A stretch of 64,000 nucleotides of DNA from Petunia secreta (GCA_029990175.1 JARKIP010000053.1:10434001-10498000); one strand, 5' to 3'. Counted from the first letter of the stretch, positions 20,592-34,077 are shown. Numbers and translations: made by a program. The notes: a model not told the origin generated them from the sequence alone.

Positions 20592-23244
20592 TGTTACACC
20601 CCGTACGTCTAAATTGACGTGTATCATTATAATATCATGTTAAGAATGATTTAAGTGAGTTTAAAGTAATAATATGACCATATATGATGTTTATATGTTG
20701 AATATAAAGTTTGGGAAAAATCAGATTTAAGTTGCGGAAAAACCGACTAAGGAATTGCCTTGTAACGGAGCTTTTTCAGCAATTAATTTCATGTGTTATA
20801 TGAAGTCTTTTGGGGACATATCATATACCAAATTGAAGGTCTTGGAGTGTAGTTTCCAACACTTTAAACGGTTTGCTCATATAACTTATAGATAAAAAGA
20901 TATGAGCGTCAGAAGTCAGACCAGAAAAAGGGACATAAGCGCAAAAGAGGGCTAGAAATGAAATGTTTTTATTATAAAAGAGAAATTTCTCTCTCTCTCT
21001 CGACATTTCCAGTAAAACCACGACTGAAACAGACCTTACTTCAGTTTTAATCCATATTTTTTTGATTTTGAAGAAACAACATCAATTTTGACACGAAACG
21101 GAAGATGGATTGCGTCAAAACGCTCTACGCGATTAGGGTAACATTATGCTACCTTCAATTTCGTCTATAGCTTGAGTTTTAGAATTACTTCATAGCTAAG
21201 TAAAGTATCTAAATTCTATTTTATAGCTTGTTTAAGCTTTAGAAGGTGTGAAATTCAAAGGAACGAAGTTTAGAAGCTAGAAACATCAAAGGTATGTAAG
21301 GCTAAACCTTTCTTTTGGCAAGGCATGTATCTTTTAGATTTTGAAGCTTTTATTAGTTTCAAACTTAGTTTTTCTTGTGAGAAACTTATATGGTACCAAG
21401 GAAACCTTGTATATACTTAATTTGGTACTAAAATCCAAGGTGAAAGACGTCCAAATCAGAAAGACAGAGAGTTTCAAAATCTGGAAAATTGTTTTGAACT
21501 TTGGACAGTTGTTAGTATATTGATCATAACTCCTTATACAAAATTGATATTAAGATGATTTAAGAATCTACAGAATCCTCATACATATATCTACAACTTT
21601 CATGAAGACCATGAGGTCTATAACTTTTATCTGCACCTTCAAAACTATGATGCAATACAGGACGCTGGTACTGTCTAGAAATTCTGTACATCCGTGGAAT
21701 TGTTACGCCACTCTCATCTTGTTATCCAGTTAATTTGTTTATGTTATCAGTTTATCCGGGTATCCATTCCCGTGTATAATATAGTGCTGGTTCTGTTTTG
21801 CGGATCATCCAGTTTCAGTGGAAACTCTGCCGAAATTTTTATAAAAATCAAAGAGTTAGACAAATTCTAAGTTTCAGGTTGTGTCTACAATTCCATCCAG
21901 AGTTTTCTTATCATTCCTTTGAGTCCATATATATTGTTGCCACATGTGTTATGCCTCATACATGCTTATGCTTATATTGTGATCATGTTATGTGTGATTT
22001 GGAGTCCCCCATAGAGGTTGGACATTGGACACACAGTCCGGTCGCGTGTGATACTACCCGTCTGGGGGATACAGCCCCTCTGGTTCAGGCGGGAGTTGAA
22101 ACACCTAGTGTGACCGGGTGTCATTCACACACTCTGACCAGAGAGACTAGATATTACTGGCTGGGGGGGGGATATAGCCCATAACACCCACCAGGTTTGT
22201 TATATATGCGTATATAGCCACAGTATGCACTGCATGATTATACATGAGGCTAGTTCCGGTTTTCAGTACCTGATTTGGGGGGATACAGCCCATAACGCCA
22301 GACAGGTACTAGTTCAGATGTTCAGTTACCTGATTTGGGGGGATATAGCCCATAACACCAGACAGGTACCAGTTCAGATAACAGTTCAGCTTTAGCTCGG
22401 TACCAGTTATCAGTTATCAGTTATCAGCCACCAGTTCTTAGCGTCAGTATCAGTTGACAGTTATCAGTTCTCAGTTATCAGCCACCAGTTCTTAGCGTCA
22501 GTATCAGTTGACAGTTATCAGTTCTCAATTATCAGCTACCAGTTCTTAGCGTCAGTATCAGTTGACAGTTATCAGTTCCAGTTTCTAGTAACCAGCTATC
22601 AGTCATATTACAGTTCTTTATCAGTATAGTTCAGCTCAGTCTTCATGTTCAGATTCAGCTAGACTTCAGCTTATATTCATATCATGTTTAGTACGTTCTT
22701 CAGATTTCCAGCTATATTGCTATGCTCCAGCTCATGTTTACATATTTATATTCCAGCCTACAGTTTCATTCAGCTATGACATATTATATGCTCATGCCTT
22801 ACATACTTGGTACATATCGTACTCACGCCCTTTTCTGGGGCGCTGCGTTTCATGCCGCGCAGGTGCAGATAGATCAATGCTTGGACCACGTTAGTAGGCC
22901 ATCGATCAGCTATTGGAGTCACTCCGCTTACTCCCGGAGTTACTTATCTTTTGGTATGTATACAGTCAGCCAGTTTGGGTATGGCGGGGTCTTATCTCGT
23001 CCTTTGTATATTCAGTTCATCACTTTTAGAGGCCTGTAGATATGTCCCTGTGCGGTGCAGTCAGTATGTTATGTATGTCAGCTTATGTTAGCCTTGTCAG
23101 CTATTTGCATTGCATACTCCTTATCAGCTAGGTTTATGCTTATTCTGTTTATCAGTTATAATGGTTAGCATATTATCAGTAGGATTAGTGATGATCGACA
23201 CTTAGTGTTGGTCATCCGTCGCGGCCCTAAGTTGGGTCGTGACA
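20592..23244 (+). repeat. 5' LTR of the Tekay-like element
   Basis: 2653 bp, from TGTTACACCCCGTACGTC to GGTCGTGACA. It contains three 53 bp tandem copies (22429-22590) and two copies of a CTGATTTGGGGGGATA block near 22270 and 22328. Confidence 0.92.
22429..22590 (+). repeat. 53 bp tandem repeat x 3 within the LTR
   Basis: CCAGTTCTTAGCGTCAGTAT then CAGTTGACAGTTATCAGTTC recurs with starts near 22429, 22482 and 22535. The same array is present in the 3' LTR at about 29266-29430. Confidence 0.8.
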
Positions 23245-23248
23245 AAAG

Positions 23249-23260
23249 TGGTATCAGAGC
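23249..23260 (+). promoter_or_regulatory. Primer-binding site of the Tekay-like element
   Basis: TGGTATCAGAGC, complementary to initiator methionine tRNA, lies 4 nt (AAAG) after the LTR. Confidence 0.9.
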
Positions 23261-23449
23261 AGTTCAGTCCTAGGGTGTCTACAGGCCGTGTCTAGTAGAG
23301 TCTTGTTTAGGAGTATGTTGCGCGCCATACTTTTGAACAGGAGGCTACAAGGCACTTCAGGGCAGTTGTCTTTCTTTCTTCTCTAGATCGTGCGATAGAA
23401 CCATGATTATAGAATTCAGCCCTCTAACAATAGTAATTTCAGCAAAGCG

Positions 23450-24593
23450 ATGCCGCCAAAGAAACTAACAGCTGCCCAGATGGGCAAGGCTAATGCCGGC
23501 CAGGGTACTAGTAGAGTGCCACCTGAGGTGGATGAGAGTGAGAAGTCCAGACCTGAGACTCCATCTGAGGCCTCACAGATCCCTTCAGGTCAGGGCGATA
23601 TTAGAGGTACCGCAGCTACTGTACGTCCAGCTCCTCTACCCAACAGTTAGGGGCAGAAAATGAGGGATGCCATCAGATTATTGACCAGTGTTGTAGTTTC
23701 TCAGACTAGGCAACACAGTCCAGATGCCCAGGGAGATGTTGGATCCAGGATCAATGATTTTATCAGGCTAGAGCCTACAGTCTTCACCGGATCCCGTACA
23801 GGAGAAGACTCTCAGGATTTTCTATTGAGGATAGCCAGAGTGTTGAGGGTTATGCACGTGTCAGACACAGAGTTAGTAGAGTTGGCTGCATTCAGATTGC
23901 ATAACCTAGCAGCAGGGTGATATCAGACATGGGAGCTATCTAGACGGCCTGATGCTACTCCCACGACTTGGAAGGAATTCTCAGATGCCTTCCTTTATCA
24001 GTATATGCCTATAGAGACATCGGGAGCCCATGCTAATCAGTTCCTGACCTTGAGACAGGAAAGTTTGAGTGTAGAAGAGTATAATTATTGCTTTAATTCT
24101 TTAGCATGGTTTGCCCCTACGGTTGTAGTGAGTATGGAGGATAGAATTCACAGGTATATAGTGGGACTAGCTCCACACCTAGTGAACGAGCGTATGACAG
24201 TTGTTATGCAGTCATGTATGAACATAAGATTCAGGCATTTGCTTTGTTACATGAGGAGAGGAAGCAAAAACAGAGAGCCGACAGGGATAGAGTGTTACAC
24301 AAGAGGGGCAGATTGTCTTGTTCATTTAGAGAGACATCTGGAGCGAGTAGATAGCAGAGTGTTAGACAACCACCAGCTAGTATACCTCCATAGTCTCATG
24401 GCCTGAGATTTGATAGACCTCCTCAGTCTAGATCTAGTCACACATCACTGACTTCCAGATTAAAGTGTCGTGGTACTTCTATACCGGCCAGTCAGACATA
24501 TCCCAGATGTTCGGATTGTGGTAGACGCCACTTGGGTCCATGTCAGTTAGGAGTTGATACTTGCTATATTTGTCGCGAGGCAGCTATTTCATG
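23450..24593 (+). pseudogene. gag remnant of the Tekay-like element
   Basis: The frame starts ATG at 23450 (MPPKKLTAAQMGKANAG) and is soon stopped by TAG at 23648. The capsid region then reads MRDAIRLL, FIRLEPTVFTGSRTGEDSQDF and FRLHNLAAG, with a TGA at 23918 in place of an expected Trp codon. It continues in 24005-24406 with SVEEYNYCFNSLAWFAP and DRIHRYIVGLAPHL, typical of chromovirus gag. A zinc-knuckle-like CSDCGRRHLGPC is readable near 24511-24546, followed by a stop. The gag is broken at several points. Confidence 0.8.
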
Positions 24594-24689
24594 AAAGGTT
24601 GCCCGCCTAGGGGTGGCAGTTGTACAGCCTAGCCAGCTAGATCACCAGTTGCTTGCTCAGCATCAGCACGCCATCAGGGGCATGTTCTT

Positions 24690-27340
24690 CAGGATGGCAC
24701 CTGTATAACATAAAGAATTTAAGGAGCAATTGAAGGATTTGTTAGATAAAGGCCTCATCAGACCCAGCAATTCCCCGTGGGGAGCCTCGATACTATTTGT
24801 AAAAAAAGAAAGATGGCTCTCTACGCATGTGCATAGATTACAGACAGCTGAATAAAGTCATTATTAAGAATAAATACTCTCTGCCCAGGATTGATGTCTA
24901 GTTCGACCAGCTTCAAGGTGCCAAGTGCTTCTCGAAGATAGATTTGTGATCAGGCTACAATCAGGTTAGAGTCAGAGAATCTGATATACCTAAGACTGCA
25001 TTCAGGACTAGGAATGGCCATTATGAGTTTTTAGTGATGTTGTTTGGACTCACTAATGCCCTTGCAGTATTTATGAATCTAATGGACAGCGTATTCAGGC
25101 CTTATCTAGATTTATTTGTGATTATATTTATTGATGATATTCTCATCTATTCAAAGTCTGAATCAGAGCATGCAGAGCACCTACACACAATATTGGGTAC
25201 TCATCGGGACCAACAATTATATGCTAAGTTCTCAAAGTGTAAATTCTAGATAGATTCAGTGGCATTTCTTGGCCACATAGTTTCAGCAGAAAGAATTAAA
25301 ATAGATGACCAGAAGATCTAGGCTGTGAAGAATTGGCCCATGCCTACGACGCCAACTGAAGTACGTAGTTTTCTGGGTTTGGCAGGTTATTACAGAAAGT
25401 TTATAGAGGGTTTTTCCTCCATTGCAGCTCCACTGACCAAATTGACAAAGAAATCAGCTAAATTTGATTGGTCTGATTCTTGCGAGCACAGCTTCCAAGA
25501 ACTAAAGAACAGGTTGATAACAGCTCCAGTACTTACACTTCCAGAGGGATCTGAGGGCTATGTCATTTACTGTGATGCTTCTCGAATTGGTCTTCGTTGT
25601 GGTTAATGCAGCACGGAATAGTAATTGCTTATGCTTCTAGGCAGCTGAAAAAGCACGAGTAGAACTACCCTACCCATGATCTGGAGCTTGCAGCAGTCAT
25701 TCATGCATTAAAGATTTGGATACATTATTTGTACGGGGTTCATGTTGATATTTATACAGACTACAAGAGCCTCCAGTACATATTTAAGCAAAAGGAGCTA
25801 GCCCTATGATAGAGGCGGTGGGTAGAGTTTCTAAAGGACAATGACATGGAAATTCTTTATCATCCTAAGCAAATATTGTAGTTGATGCCCTTAGTCAAAA
25901 GTCCATCAGTAGTTTATTTTACTTACAGCCACAAAAGAGAGAGTTAGCTCATGCACTCCACCAGTTGGCCAGCATGGAAGTCAGATTAATAGATTCAGAG
26001 GACGCAGAAGTTACAGTTCAGAATGCAGGCACTACTTGCCTAGTGATAGAAGTAAAACATCGTCAGTATGAGGATTCAGTTCTAGTTGAATACAGACAGA
26101 TAGCCAGAAGAAAACTGGAGTCATCATACAGGGTTACTAGTGACGGGGTTCTCATGTATAAAGATAGACTTTGTGTTCCTGATGTTGCAAATTTACGTGG
26201 ATAGATTATGTCCGAGGCATATTATTCCAAATACACTGTTCACCCTGGTATGACTAAGATGTATCATGACCTTAAGCAGTTTTACTGTTGGGACGAAATG
26301 AAGCGTGGCATAGCAGTATTTGTGGCTCAGTGTCCTAACTGCCAGCAGGTTAAAGTCGAGCATCAAAAACCTAGTGGTTTGTTACAGGAAATCGATATTC
26401 CATCATGGAAATGGGAAGCAGTAAATATGGACTTCATTACAGGCTTGCCCCGTACGCGGAGCAAGTATGACTCTATTTGGGTTATAGTTGACAGGCTTAC
26501 TAAATGAGCTCATTTCTTTCCTGTTAGAACTACATATACAGCAGAGGATTATGCCAGACTTTATATCAGAGAGATAGTGCACCTACATGGTATTCTAGTA
26601 TCTATTATTTCAGACAGGGGCGCACCAGTTTATAGCTAATTTCTAGCGATCGTTCCAGACAGGTTTAGGGACACAAGTGAATCCGAGAACAAAATTTCAT
26701 CCCCAGACATATGGACAGTCTGAGCAGACCATTCAGACATTAGAAGATATACTTAGAGCTTACGTGTTAGATTTTGGAGGCAGCTGGAGTGATCATCTAC
26801 TGTTGATAGAGTTTGCATATAATAATAGCTATCTTTCTAGCATATAAATAGTGCCATATGAAGCTTTATATGGGTGCAAATGCAGTTCTCCTATAGGATG
26901 GTTTGAGGTTGGCGGGTCTCAATTAATAGGTCCAGATTTAATCCAACAATCCGTTGATAAAGTCAAGTTGATCAGGGAAAGATTATTAGCAGTCCAGAGC
27001 AGACAGAAGTCCTATGCAGATAATCGACGTCGAGATTTAGAATTTCAAATTGGCGATTGGGTATTCCTGAAAGTATCACCTATGAAAGGCGTTATGAGAT
27101 TTGGAAAGAAGGGAAAGCTTAGCCCTTTGATTTATTGGTCCATATCAGGTTATCAGGCGAGTTGGCCGTGTAGCCTACGAGTTAGACCTTCCAGCAGACC
27201 TTCAGGAGGTACATCCAGTATTCCATATTTCTATGCTCAGAAAATGTGTCGGAGATCCTTCTAGAGTTGTACCAGTAAAGGATGTACAGATTACAGAACA
27301 GTTGACTAATAAGGAGGTGCCAGTTGCAATTTAAAGAGGC
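24690..27340 (+). pseudogene. pol remnant of the Tekay-like element (RT, RNase H, integrase; no protease)
   Basis: Homology resumes at about 24690 with RMAPV and FKEQLKDLLDKGLIRPSNSP, the start of RT, directly after gag; the protease segment is missing. RT follows in pieces, with the catalytic FIDDILIYS at about 25127-25153, then KNWPMPTTPTEVRSFLGLAG and the RNase H start YCDASRIGL near 25570. The integrase zinc region (HPGM..H, CPNCQQVK) spans about 26235-26360 and the core MDFITGLP lies near 26430. The C-terminal part runs to the VPVKDV region near 27275. At least ten stops interrupt it; many are TAG or TGA where CAG, TGG or CGA is expected, the pattern left by deamination of methylated C. 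The chromodomain is lost after about 27330. Confidence 0.85.
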
Positions 27341-27430
27341 AGATTCTTCGAGTATGTAACAGATCGTTGCTTAATGCTTCTACATACTTCATTTAACATT
27401 CGAGGACGAATGTTCCTAACGGGGGAATAT

Positions 27431-30081
27431 TGTTACACCCCGTACGTCTAAATTGACGTGTATCATTATAATATCATGTTAAGAATGATTTAAGTGAGTT
27501 TAAAGTAATAATATGACCATATATGATGTTTATATGTTGAATATAAAGTTTGGGAAAAATCAGATTTAAGTTGCGGAAAAACCGACTAAGGAATTGCCTT
27601 GTAACGGAGCTTTTTCAGCAATTAATTTCATGTGTTATATGAAGTCTTTTGGGGACATATCATATACCAAATTGAAGGTCTTGGAGTGTAGTTTCCAACA
27701 CTTTTAACGGTTTGCTCATATAACTTATAGATAAAAAGATATGAGCGTCAGAAGTCAGACCAGAAAAAGGGACATAAGCGCAAAAGAGGGCTAGAAATGA
27801 AATGTTTTTATTATAAAAGAGAAATTTCTCTCTCTCTCTCGACATTTCCAGTAAAACCACGACTGAAACAGACCTTACTTCAGTTTTAATCCATATTTTT
27901 TTGATTTTGAAGAAACAACATCAATTTTGACACGAAACGGAAGATGGATTGCGTCAAAACGCTCTACGCGATTAGGGTAACATTATGCTACCTTCAATTT
28001 CGTCTATAGCTTGAGTTTTAGAATTACTTCATAGCTAAGTAAAGTATCTAAATTCTATTTTATAGCTTGTTTAAGCTTTAGAAGGTGTGGAATTCAAAGG
28101 AACGAAGTTTAGAAGCTAGAAACATCAAAGGTATGTAAGGCTAAACCTTTCTTTTGGCAAGGCATGTATCTTTTAGATTTTGAAGCTTTTATTAGTTTCA
28201 AACTTAGTTTTTCTTGTGAGAAACTTGTATGGTACCAAGGAAACCTTGTATATACTTAATTTGGTACTAAAATCCAAGGTGAAAGACGTCCAAATCAGAA
28301 AGACAGAGAGTTTCAAAATCTGGAAAATTGTTTTGAACTTTGGACAGTTGTTAGTATATTGATCATAACTCCTTATACAAAATTGATATTAAGATGATTT
28401 AAGAATCTACAGAATCCTCATACATATATCTACAACTTTCATGAAGACCATGAGGTCTATAACTTTTATCTGCACCTTCAAAACTATGATGCAATACAGG
28501 ACGCTGGTACTGTCTAGAAATTCTGTACATCCGTGGAATTGTTACGCCACTCTCATCTTGTTATCCAGTTAATTTGTTTATGTTATCAGTTTATCCGGGT
28601 ATCCATTCCCGTGTATAATATAGTGCTGGTTCTGTTTTGCGGATCATCCAGTTTCAGTGGAAACTCTGCCGAAATTTTTATAAAAATCAAAGAGTTAGAC
28701 AAATTCTAAGTTTCAGGTTGTGTCTACAATTCCATCCAGAGTTTTCTTATCATTCCTTTGAGTCCATATATATTGTTGCCACATGTGTTATGCCTCATAC
28801 ATGCTTATGCTTATATTGTGATCATGTTATGTGTGATTTGGAGTCCCCCATAGAGGTTGGACATTGGACACACAGTCCGGTCGCGTGTGATACTACCCGT
28901 CTGGGGGATACAGCCCCTCTGGTTCAGGCGGGAGTTGAAACACCTAGTGTGACCGGGTGTCATTCACACACTCTGACCAGAGAGACTAGATATTACTGGC
29001 TGGGGGGGATATAGCCCATAACACCCACCAGGTTTGTTATATATGCGTATATAGCCACAGTATGCACTGCATGATTATACATGAGGCTAGTTCCGGTTTT
29101 CAGTACCTGATTTGGGGGGATACAGCCCATAACGCCAGACAGGTACTAGTTCAGATGTTCAGTTACCTGATTTGGGGGGATATAGCCCATAACACCAGAC
29201 AGGTACCAGTTCAGATAACAGTTCAGCTTTAGCTCGGTACCAGTTATCAGTTCTCAGTTATCAGCCACCAGTTCTTAGCGTCAGTATCAGTTGACAGTTA
29301 TCAGTTCTCAGTTATCCGCCACCAGTTCTTAGCGTCAGTATCAGTTGACAGTTATCAGTTCTCAATTATCAGCCACCAGTTCTTAGCGTCAGTATCAGTT
29401 GACAGTTATCAGTTCCAGTTTCTAGTAACCAGCTATCAGTCATATTACAGTTCTTTATCAGTATAGTTCAGCTCAGTCTTCATGTTCAGATTCAGCTAGA
29501 CTTCAGCTTATATTCATATCATGTTTAGTACGTTCTTCAGATTTCCAGCTATATTGCTATGCTCCAGCTCATGTTTACATATTTATATTCCAGCCTACAG
29601 TTTCATTCAGCTATGACATATTATATGCTCATGCCTTACATACTTGGTACATATCGTACTCACGCCCTTTTCTGGGGCGCTGCGTTTCATGCCGCGCAGG
29701 TGCAGATAGATCAATGCTTGGACCACGTTAGTAGGCCATCGATCAGCTATTGGAGTCACTCCGCTTACTCCCGGAGTTACTTATCTTTTGGTATGTATAC
29801 AGTCAGCCAGTTTGGGTATGGCGGGGTCTTATCTCGTCCTTTGTATATTCAGTTCATCACTTTTAGAGGCCTGTAGATATGTCCCTGTGCGGTGCAGTCA
29901 GTATGTTATGTATGTCAGCTTATGTTAGCCTTGTCAGCTATTTGCATTGCATACTCCTTATCAGCTAGGTTTATGCTTATTCTGTTTATCAGTTATAATG
30001 GTTAGCATATTATCAGTAGGATTAGTGATGATCGACACTTAGTGTTGGTCATCCGTCGCGGCCCTAAGTTGGGTCGTGACA
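27431..30081 (+). repeat. 3' LTR of the Tekay-like element
   Basis: 2651 bp, preceded by a G-rich purine tract CGGGGGAATAT. It is nearly identical to the 5' LTR; the visible differences include CACTTTAAAC versus CACTTTTAAC and GAAACTTATA versus GAAACTTGTA. Confidence 0.92.
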
Positions 30082-33000
30082 CAAGTATAAAGTGTAGCAG
30101 TTATGCATCTCTTGATGAGCTCCTAGTATCATTTTTAGTTATGAGAAGTACTTGATCCTACTCGATTCCAAGTTAACTCCTTCAATATTTTGTTTAGTAT
30201 AAATTCTATTTTGAGGTATAGTAAATGTTTGAGAACTTGTTAGCTTCATTGTTTTCTGTTTTGGAGTGGTTCTTGTAGTCTCAGAATGCTAGGAAGTTTA
30301 AGAATTGTTCCCAGGTGTTTGTTGAAAGGTGTAGGGTCTGCAGTAGAGGGTTATTGCAGTAGGTGAAGGATTTGTTGGCTTCAGGGATGGCTGCAGCTGC
30401 TTAGGGAGTTTTGGGTGGGTGCCTGTCCAGGTTGTTCAGGGCAGTCCTTGTTTGTTTCTGGTTTGTTTTAAGAGGCCTGAGGTTGTTGCAGGTGATGTTT
30501 TGGGTAAGTTGAGGGGCTGCTTGTGTAGTTCAGGTGGTGTAGATAGAGGTTTTTTGGGAATTTGAAGGTTTAAGAAAGGTCAGGGCCTGTTCTGGGAGTT
30601 TTAAAGAAGCTGGGAGTTAGTCCTAGGTTTTGTGAAAGGTTTAGAGTCTTTGTGTTGGAGGTGTTGTTCAGGGAGTGTAGCAGGGGTTCTAGGGGGGTTG
30701 TTTTAGTTTGTTCTGGAGGTCTGTGAGGGTGTTGGAAGGCTGTCTTTTGTAGCTGTGAGGTCAGGGGTTCAGGGGTGCTCATAGTAAGAAGTTTAAGAGG
30801 GATTCAGGTAGCTGCTAGGCAATGAGGGATTAGTGTGAGTGTGCAGCTGGGCTGATATGGTGAGAGTGTGTATAAGGTCTGGTCCTTGATCCCTGTTCTT
30901 GTTTTGGGATGCAGTTAGTTTGTTTATGAGAGGCAGGGAGTTGAAGGGATATGCAGGTCCTAGGAGTTTGTTTCTGATTGTTTGAGGGATATGTAAGAGT
31001 TTAGGGTTGGTTCTAGTTAGTAGTAGGCTGAATGCAAGTTCAGAGAGGGCTCAAGGTTGCCTATAAACTGAAGTGGTTGAATGCTTACTGTGTAGGCTTC
31101 TATTTAATCAAGTATAGCTTTGCAGCAATTCCATTATAGTAGTTCAGCTTATGTTTGAGTTCTTTGTGTTAGTTTTACTTCAAACTTTCGTTCTAGCATC
31201 TGGCTTAAATTTCTCTTCTGGACTCTTTACTTTCCTCCTGGCTTCCCTGATCTCGACCCTTTGAAATGATCTTGTTGGTTTTGTTTTGTCTCAAATTGAA
31301 ATAAAAGTTCTACATAAGTTGTCTCAGACCTTGAAGGTCTTAAGCTGGATAAACTTCTCTAGTTGCATATTCAGTTTGTTTCCTTTAGTATATATCCGCA
31401 CCTATTCTTTTTTTCCCGGCCCAAAGTCTTTTCTCTGTTTCTTTTGGCTTCAGTTAATCCTAATGTAAGAGCTCTAGTATTTTGTTAAGAGGGTGAGAAA
31501 TGAGCTTATTTGTAGTCTAATATGCCTGCAGCAACTCCCATATGATTAGTTCTCATCTTATTTTGATGTCCCATCCAGCCTATTCCCATCCCTTTCTGAA
31601 CCTCTGGTTTGTAACTTCATTTTCTCCCTGCACCTCATATATGTTTCTCTAATACTAAAGTTCCAGCGTCCAGTACCATGTGCCTGGCATCACCCCTTGT
31701 TATCTGGTTTAAGAACGGCTGAATATTGGAGCTGTTTGTATGTGTGAGTGAGTGGATGCGGTTGTTGCTTGCTTTTATCCAAGTTTCATGTATCAGTTAG
31801 ATTTATCCTTAGTCCTTGTTCTGTTCTTTTCCTGTTTGTCCTGCCGCCTGGAAAATGAGTTTAGTTTCTAGAAAGTTGTAGCTCGCTTTAATGTTAGTTC
31901 TCGATCTTCAATAATTCTCTTGTCATTTTTGAGTTGTCTGTTCAAAAAGGATCCTTTTATGTTTTTCTTTTATGAAGCTGAATAACGTAATTAAGGTGAT
32001 GGCTTTAAAAGTGAATTTTATAATTGTTATAAAGAATTGTATCTGTATATTTAAAATCTAGAAGTTATGTTTCTTTTAATCTTGCTTAAAAATGAACACT
32101 TTTCAATTTGAACTATTTAGTTGAAACAACTGGCAATTAGTATGGAGAAGTGTGTATCTCGTTTATGGTCTGATTAAATTTGGAGAATTTGTGTGGAATT
32201 TTGGATCTGCTAATCTATTAATTGTATAAAAAAAAGGCATTTTGTCATCTTTGTCTACTATTTGCTTTGTTGAAATTGCATATGACCATTTTTATTAGCT
32301 CCCTTAGTACTGTTAAAATAGGTTGGTGTTTGTTAAACAATTTTGTTTAGAGAAGACCTGAAGGTCCTAGTTTTTTTTTTATTTTATCATCATTGTTGGT
32401 ATGAATGCTAATTCTTTACCTCTTATTTTTCCTTGGCATGAACACTTGGGACGAGTTGAATGAAAACTCACAAATGAGGTGGCGTGCATTTGGAAGTTAC
32501 TTGAATCGCTCAGCATTTTCGGGACTTGATATCCCCGAAAATGTAAAACAAAAAGAAATGAATAAATGAAAGCCTTGTGAAATGCAGGGCTCACATTGAG
32601 TTCGCTACCCCGGGTTCTATTTTCTAAAACTCCTTCTCTCCCGTCCCTTTTAGAAAGCATGTTTTAGGACTTTGTATGATTAGAAATCTGGTGGATTAGT
32701 CGCTTTAATTGAATTGTTATCTTATTGTTTGGTCTAAGATTGTCTATAAATTGCATATCCCGTCTCTTTGGGACTCGCCGGTTAATTTAAGATAGTAGAA
32801 ACCTTTAGTTAATTTTCGAGTGCAAAAGAAATAAAGTTAAAATTGTACCTATTTATTCATTATTTATATTTAGCCAATTATTTATCCATTTATTAAATTT
32901 ATTTATTTATTCATTAATTAAATTAATTAAGTGGCATTTATTATTAATTTATCTGTTTAATTTTAATTAACCATTTATCTGACTAATCAATTATAATTAT

Positions 33001-33644
33001 TTATTTATTTATTTATTTATCTATTTATTTATCAAATTATTTAAGTGGTATTCATTTATTGTTTTATCTATTTATTCCATTAATTAATTTTAATTAATTA
33101 TTTATGTGTTTAATCAATTATATTTATTTACTTAACTAGTCAAATTATTATTGCTTATCCCTCATCTAATTGAAATCATATAAATATTTATTTATCTAAT
33201 TAAATTATTTATCTATTTATTTATTTATCTAATTAATTAATTAATCAATTATTACTTCTTTATCTAATCATTTACTAATTTATTTACTTAGCCCTTATTT
33301 ATTTAATCAATCAATCAACCCTTATCTTATTATTCATTTAATTAATCTTAAGTTTTGTTCAAAGTATTGTCATAATCAAATTTTATCTTCTCTATATTAT
33401 TCATTACCTATTTATTTTATTTAAAATTTATCCCAAACTAAATTTCAAGTAAAATTCGTGAAAATCGCCGGATTAACCGCCTTTAGCGGACTTTCGAAAG
33501 TGCTCCCGTAATAAGGACCTTCTTTCGAATTTAATAGAACCACTTACCTAAGAATCTCTTATTTTAATTTAATTTTATTAATTAAAGAATAAATTGCACT
33601 CATTTGTTAACCATAGGTTCCTAATAATCCTTAAATTAGGTGGC

Positions 33645-33669
33645 GACTCCAAAGAAACCCTTTGGAGTC
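33645..33669 (+). other. U5 hairpin next to a primer-site look-alike
   Basis: GACTCCAAAG, loop AAACC, CTTTGGAGTC: a perfect 10 bp stem. It overlaps TGGCGACTCC at 33641-33650, an exact copy of the first ten bases of the primer-binding site at 33740. The position, about 90 nt before the LTR end, places it in U5 RNA. Confidence 0.75.
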
Positions 33670-33739
33670 CCATTTTGTTGAAACATACCCGAAACCTATC
33701 TTTTTCTGAAGAAAGGGTAATTTTTGGGGTTCAACAGCG

Positions 33740-33756
33740 TGGCGACTCCGCTGGGG
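33740..33756 (+). promoter_or_regulatory. Ogre primer-binding site
   Basis: TGGCGACTCCGCTGGGG starts 3 nt after the LTR end. As I recall, Tat/Ogre elements use a tRNA-Arg primer with this type of site; the tRNA identity is from memory, the position is seen directly. Confidence 0.8.
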
Positions 33757-34077
33757 ATACGCAAATGGTTCTAACCAAAAGGCTTTCACGAATTTCTTTT
33801 GTTTGTTTGTTTGAATTGTATGACGATATTAGTATGTGTGACTTATTTATTTATCGTTGAAAATTAGCATGATTATATCTACTGTTTATTTGCGAGCATG
33901 CTTAGATTAATCTAATTGATTGCTGTGTGTCACGAAAGCATGTCACTACACCCTATTTGCGCACATATAAACTGGCATTCCGTTCATACTTCCCCCACTC
34001 CTGGGAACCTCTTGCATTCTCACTTAAATATCCGCGAGGTGTGTGCATACGCACCCGCAATTTCTTCCACTAAAGAA

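Larger units (their letters stand above)
20592..30081 (+). mobile_element. Tekay/Del-like chromovirus (Ty3-gypsy), defective but recent
   Basis: The 9490 bp element is flanked by the 5 bp duplication CAAGT (20587-20591 and 30082-30086) and lies inside the Ogre 5' LTR. It has LTRs 20592-23244 and 27431-30081 (TGTTACACCCC to GGGTCGTGACA), an initiator-Met primer site, gag and pol remnants, and a purine tract. The LTRs differ by about six substitutions and a 2 bp G-run indel by eye. The internal region is full of stops and lacks a protease and most of the chromodomain, so it cannot be autonomous. Confidence 0.92.
19584..33736 (+). repeat. 5' LTR of the Ogre element, split by a Tekay-like insertion
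   Basis: The LTR sequence is 19584-20591 plus 30087-33736. The left part pairs with 46321-47331 and the right part with 47332-48029. It ends TTCAACA at 33736. The segment 32840-33350 is very rich in TTTATTTATT and AATTAATTAA, and a 10 bp-stem hairpin lies at 33645-33669. Short ORFs here are not genes. Confidence 0.9.

Noticed and set aside
22722..23039. 105-codon ORF, repeated at 29559-29876
   Set aside because: It lies in the LTRs of the Tekay-like element and matches no protein family.
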